NCBI GenBank assembly: GCA_947259115.1
Contig: CAMYKS010000028.1
Span: 1-34,805, forward strand
DNA from: an uncultured Desulfobulbaceae bacterium
GTDB taxonomy: Bacteria; Desulfobacterota; Desulfobulbia; Desulfobulbales; BM004
Reading direction: 5' to 3'
Length of the DNA stretch: 34,805 nucleotides
The notes beneath the pieces were generated by a model. It was not told where the DNA came from and made no database searches. It saw only the letters and a list, made by a program, of their open reading frames with translations. The position numbers were made by a program, and so were the translations under genes. Each line of letters starts with the position of its first letter. The stretch's first letter is position 1. Shown here piece by piece: positions 32,229 through 34,805 of this stretch.

Positions 32229-33451
32229 CAGCCGGGGCCGAGGTTATATATGAAGCGTCTTTTGCATTTGACGGTATCTTTATCAAGGCTGATATTCTGG
32301 TGCGTACCAGGGCGGCCTGGGAGATCCATGAAGTAAAGATGTCCACCTCCGTCAAGGACCCCAACTATGATGATGCGGCGATCCAATATTACGTGGTCAC
32401 CAATTCCGGCCTGTCTGTTTCAAAAGTATTTCTAGTCCATATCAATAACCAGTATGAGCGGCAGGGTGATATTGATGTGCAGCAGTTATTCACCAGCGAG
32501 GATGTTATCGATGCGGCTCTGACCCACCAGGAAAATTTGCCGGAGATTGTCACTAACTTGCGAAATGCTCTCCAAGGCAGTGAACCGGGCATTGATATCG
32601 GTCCGTATTGCTCAACCCCCTATGATTGCGAGTTTATCCCTTACTGCTGGCAGCATATTCCCGAGGATTCGATATTTTCTCTCAAGGGCCGGGGGATCAA
32701 CAAGTTCAACTACTACAATGACGGGATAATCAGGTTAGAAGACCTGCCGCTGGACAAACTGAACGACGCCCAAAGATTCCAGGCGATTGCCACGATCAAC
32801 AAAGAGGATTCAATAAACCCTGCCGGGGTAAAAGACTTTCTTGATAGCCTCTGGTATCCGCTCTGTCATCTCGATTTTGAAACCTTCGCCACTCCCATCC
32901 CACATTTTGACGGAACCCGCCCCTATCAACAGGTACCATTCCAGTATTCACTGCATATCCAGGAGAAGGAAGGCGCAGAACCGATCCATTACGAATACCT
33001 GGTCGAACCAAACAAAGACCCCCGCCGGGAATTGGCTGAAAAGCTGTTGGCGGAAATCCCGGAAGATGGCTGTGTTCTGACGTACAACCAGGTCTTTGAA
33101 AAAGGAGTTTTGAAAAATTTGGCGGAAGCCTTCCCTGATCTGGCAGGTGCTATCAATGCCCGGATCGAAAACATTCGTGACCTGATGGTTCCTTTCAAGA
33201 AACGGGATATTTACCGCTGGCAAATGCGGGGTTCTTATTCGATCAAAGAGGCGCTGCCTGCTTTGGTGCCGGACCTGTCATATGATGGGCTCAACGTATC
33301 GGATGGCATGATGGCCATGCGGGTTTACCACGAGATGTGCAAGAGTGATGATCCAGAAGTGATTGCGGAGCTTCGACGGGGTTTGTTGGAATACTGCCGA
33401 TTGGATACATTGGCGATGGTGAAGATACTTAACAAATTGAATGAAATATAA
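32186..33451 (+). CDS. DUF2779 protein, main part: Cas4-like nuclease plus DEDD exonuclease
   Basis: The larger part of the frameshifted gene (up to 421 residues; the nominal TTG start is only the frame limit). It carries the PD-(D/E)xK nuclease core (Asp of ADIL, then ExK in HEVKMSTSVK), three Cys in YCSTPYDCEFIPYC that would complete an Fe-S cluster with the N-terminal Cys, and a C-terminal RNase H-like exonuclease with LDFETF, TYNQVFEKGVLKNLA and YCRLD. This architecture is known from DUF2779 proteins of unknown role, perhaps DNA repair or defence. No operon partners are seen. Confidence 0.8.
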   Translation: MSVTGQIAKTRELIAAGAEVIYEASFAFDGIFIKADILVRTRAAWEIHEVKMSTSVKDPNYDDAAIQYYVVTNSGLSVSKVFLVHINNQYERQGDIDVQQLFTSEDVIDAALTHQENLPEIVTNLRNALQGSEPGIDIGPYCSTPYDCEFIPYCWQHIPEDSIFSLKGRGINKFNYYNDGIIRLEDLPLDKLNDAQRFQAIATINKEDSINPAGVKDFLDSLWYPLCHLDFETFATPIPHFDGTRPYQQVPFQYSLHIQEKEGAEPIHYEYLVEPNKDPRRELAEKLLAEIPEDGCVLTYNQVFEKGVLKNLAEAFPDLAGAINARIENIRDLMVPFKKRDIYRWQMRGSYSIKEALPALVPDLSYDGLNVSDGMMAMRVYHEMCKSDDPEVIAELRRGLLEYCRLDTLAMVKILNKLNEI

Positions 33452-33708
33452 ATCTATCCCGATATTCCATGGTTTCTGCTTGATAGTGCGGCAAAATATA
33501 GTGGAAATATGTTGACTGAGATGAACAGAAAAAATGAACATGAAGGTTATCAGGTTTTTTATTATCCAGTCAATAATGAATGATATCCAGTTAGATTTCG
33601 ACCTATATAGCTAAAATTACGTTAGCAGTATTTTTGTACTTTTTGTAGATATCGAGAAACTAGATAACAACTTGTTATTATTTAAAAATTAAGAAGAAAT
33701 CATATTTA

Positions 33709-34602
33709 ATGAATGTTTTTTTGACAACTTTAATTGAAATAGCAATTTTATTGTTTCCGATATTCCTTTTCATCAGAGAGGAATTTTTCTCAGACAAGAG
33801 AACGAAAAAGCACAAAATAGTTTCAAGAATACTTTATCCTATACTGATAATTGGCATAATTGCTACACTCTACCAGAGACATCAAGATGGAGTTAAGACT
33901 GATAAATTCAGAAATCTTCTGACAACTGCCATTGTAAAAAATGAGTTAAAAACTGATGAGCTTGAGCGGATTATCTCGGAAAAATATAAGAGTATTTTTG
34001 CTGCGACAGATAAGGAATCGAAAGAGTGGGTAGAAGACTTTATGAGAACATTATCCCAAAAAAGGGAAGCCCTGACAGATTTATCTGTGGAATCTAATAA
34101 ATTACGAGACAAATACTATTTAAAATGGCATCCGCTTTATGAGTACGCGCTAACTTCATTTGATAAACGTATCTCAGAGTTGGAACTGATAGATCCAGAA
34201 ATCAATATGACGAAGCACGAAGTTCCTATAGTTTTAGCTGAGGATTTTTCTAGTTTCAACGAAACCATCCGATATGTAGAATTTTCCAATGGTAATAATA
34301 TCCGCGTGAGACTTCATCCAGGAAAAATTGAACATGGCCAATTGATTGGTACTCCTAATCTAATTTTTGGCCAATCAATTGTGGGTAAGTATTCAGGTTC
34401 TGTGTTTATAATCTCATTTCGTGAAAATTTATATCAGTTAATTACTGGTCATCCTGTTTTATTTCGCAACGTAATCAAAGAAATTCAGACAAAAGAAGAT
34501 CCTCTTATGGATACTAGTTTCCGGGGTGAAGTAAATAAGGCTATAACAATTACTATTGAGTCAATGTACCTCGATGGTATGGGTAATCAAAGCAGTAGAT
34601 AA
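33709..34602 (+). CDS. Orphan membrane protein of unknown function
   Basis: A 297-residue protein that I do not recognise. Two membrane helices lie near the N terminus (about 3-23 and 39-57) with a basic loop between them. A charged, partly coiled-coil region follows (about 65-145), then a beta-rich C-terminal domain (about 165-290) that would lie on the same side as the N terminus. The coding sequence is markedly AT-rich compared with its neighbours (many ATT/ATA/AAA codons), which together with the IS end next to it suggests acquired DNA. The ribosome-binding site is poor (AAGAAG about 12 bases upstream). Membrane anchor plus soluble domain would fit an accessory defence or stress effector, but nothing proves that. 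Confidence 0.6.
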   Translation: MNVFLTTLIEIAILLFPIFLFIREEFFSDKRTKKHKIVSRILYPILIIGIIATLYQRHQDGVKTDKFRNLLTTAIVKNELKTDELERIISEKYKSIFAATDKESKEWVEDFMRTLSQKREALTDLSVESNKLRDKYYLKWHPLYEYALTSFDKRISELELIDPEINMTKHEVPIVLAEDFSSFNETIRYVEFSNGNNIRVRLHPGKIEHGQLIGTPNLIFGQSIVGKYSGSVFIISFRENLYQLITGHPVLFRNVIKEIQTKEDPLMDTSFRGEVNKAITITIESMYLDGMGNQSSR

Positions 34603-34661
34603 AGTGAGGTGCGATGTTGAAAAAGATAAAGGGGTCATCAAGTCTTTGCTTAGCTCTTTGT

Positions 34662-34693
34662 TTTAACCAAAAAATACACCGGATGAACCGGTG
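34662..34693 (-). terminator. Possible minus-strand terminator near the IS end
   Basis: CACCGG/CCGGTG (34677-34682 with 34688-34693) forms a 6-bp hairpin; on the minus strand it is followed by TATTTTTTGG. It would stop transcripts leaving the transposase gene. Confidence 0.45.
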
Positions 34694-34704
34694 ATTTGTA
34701 GCGT

Positions 34705-34805
34705 TGTGAGGTTCCCCCGATAAAACGGACGATTTAATTGCAGCCAAATTTCTTTTCGTACTCTACTGGTGTCATGTAATTCAAAAATTCATGCCGTCTT
34801 TGTCG
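34705..34805 (-). mobile_element. End of an IS3-family insertion sequence (cut by window edge)
   Basis: The segment contains the transposase C terminus and, beyond its stop, a terminal sequence starting TGTGAGGTTCCCCCGAT that resembles IS3-family inverted repeats (a TG end with a C/G-rich block). The exact outer border is inferred. Just outside, AAAGGGGTCATCAAGTCTTTG (34627-34647 region) resembles repeats linked to REP-associated transposases. Confidence 0.55.
34734..34805 (-). CDS. IS3-family transposase OrfB, C-terminal fragment
   Basis: The last 23 codons before a TAA at 34734-34736 read RQRRHEFLNYMTPVEYEKK and a short tail FGCN. The RxHxxLxYxTPxEYE pattern is the usual C terminus of rve-type transposases of IS3-like elements. 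The rest lies beyond the window. Confidence 0.75.
   Translation of the reverse strand, partial: RQRRHEFLNYMTPVEYEKKFGCN

Noticed and set aside
31983..33451. DUF2779 protein as a true CRISPR Cas4
   Set aside because: It has a Cas4-like nuclease core, but the C-terminal DEDD exonuclease and lack of cas genes or an array point to the stand-alone DUF2779 family.

Overview
The window looks like chromosomal DNA of an anaerobic, respiratory member of the Desulfobacterota (former Deltaproteobacteria), perhaps close to the Desulfobulbales. The basis is the density of c-type cytochromes, an NrfHA nitrite reductase of sulfate-reducer type, a split-Soret cytochrome, a tungsten/molybdenum-cofactor riboswitch, a GEMM riboswitch and several small Cys-rich proteins typical of that phylum. 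Genus-level placement is inference only.

Left part (1-7.5 kb): the 3' end of a tRNA-Glu with its terminator and a degraded second copy of that end; a rubrerythrin-like diiron protein; a two-CW-type Cys-rich small protein; about 0.85 kb of non-coding DNA with a REP-like inverted-repeat element; a small conserved protein; then, on the minus strand, a secreted DUF1566-type protein, a QmcA/NfeD membrane pair and an AcnA-type aconitase with its own extended -10 promoter.

Centre (7.8-24.3 kb): a nitrate/nitrite ammonification island. nrfHA encodes the ammonia-forming nitrite reductase. A divergent two-component system follows: a membrane kinase with a periplasmic c-type heme (CLSCH) and an NtrC-type sigma-54 activator, plus a stand-alone receiver closely resembling the activator's own receiver. 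Then comes napD-napA, a tetraheme NapB-like cytochrome made of two tandem NapB units, another tetraheme cytochrome, a Tat-exported four-cluster ferredoxin and an NrfD-type membrane quinol oxidoreductase. No napC or napGH is present, so I infer that electrons run menaquinol -> NrfD -> ferredoxin -> cytochromes -> NapA, and that nitrite then goes to NrfA, fed by NrfH. moaA, preceded by a Moco riboswitch, and moeA supply the molybdenum cofactor, and a split-Soret cytochrome follows. A shared palindrome, GTTACC-N4-GGTAAC, occurs as spaced pairs upstream of both nrfHA and nap, each pair followed by a sigma-54 -24/-12 element, and once upstream of the kinase gene next to a sigma-70-like promoter. 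This ties the island together as one regulon.

Right part (24.4-34.8 kb): an AMMECR1-family gene, a YkgJ-type Cys-cluster gene, bioB, bioA and a HEAT-repeat gene read as one unit. Behind a bidirectional terminator, a secreted VWA-domain protein lies on the minus strand under a GEMM (cyclic dinucleotide) riboswitch with an overlapping intrinsic terminator, and a membrane GGDEF diguanylate cyclase is divergent from it. A frameshifted DUF2779 nuclease gene, an AT-rich orphan membrane protein and the end of an IS3-family element close the window.
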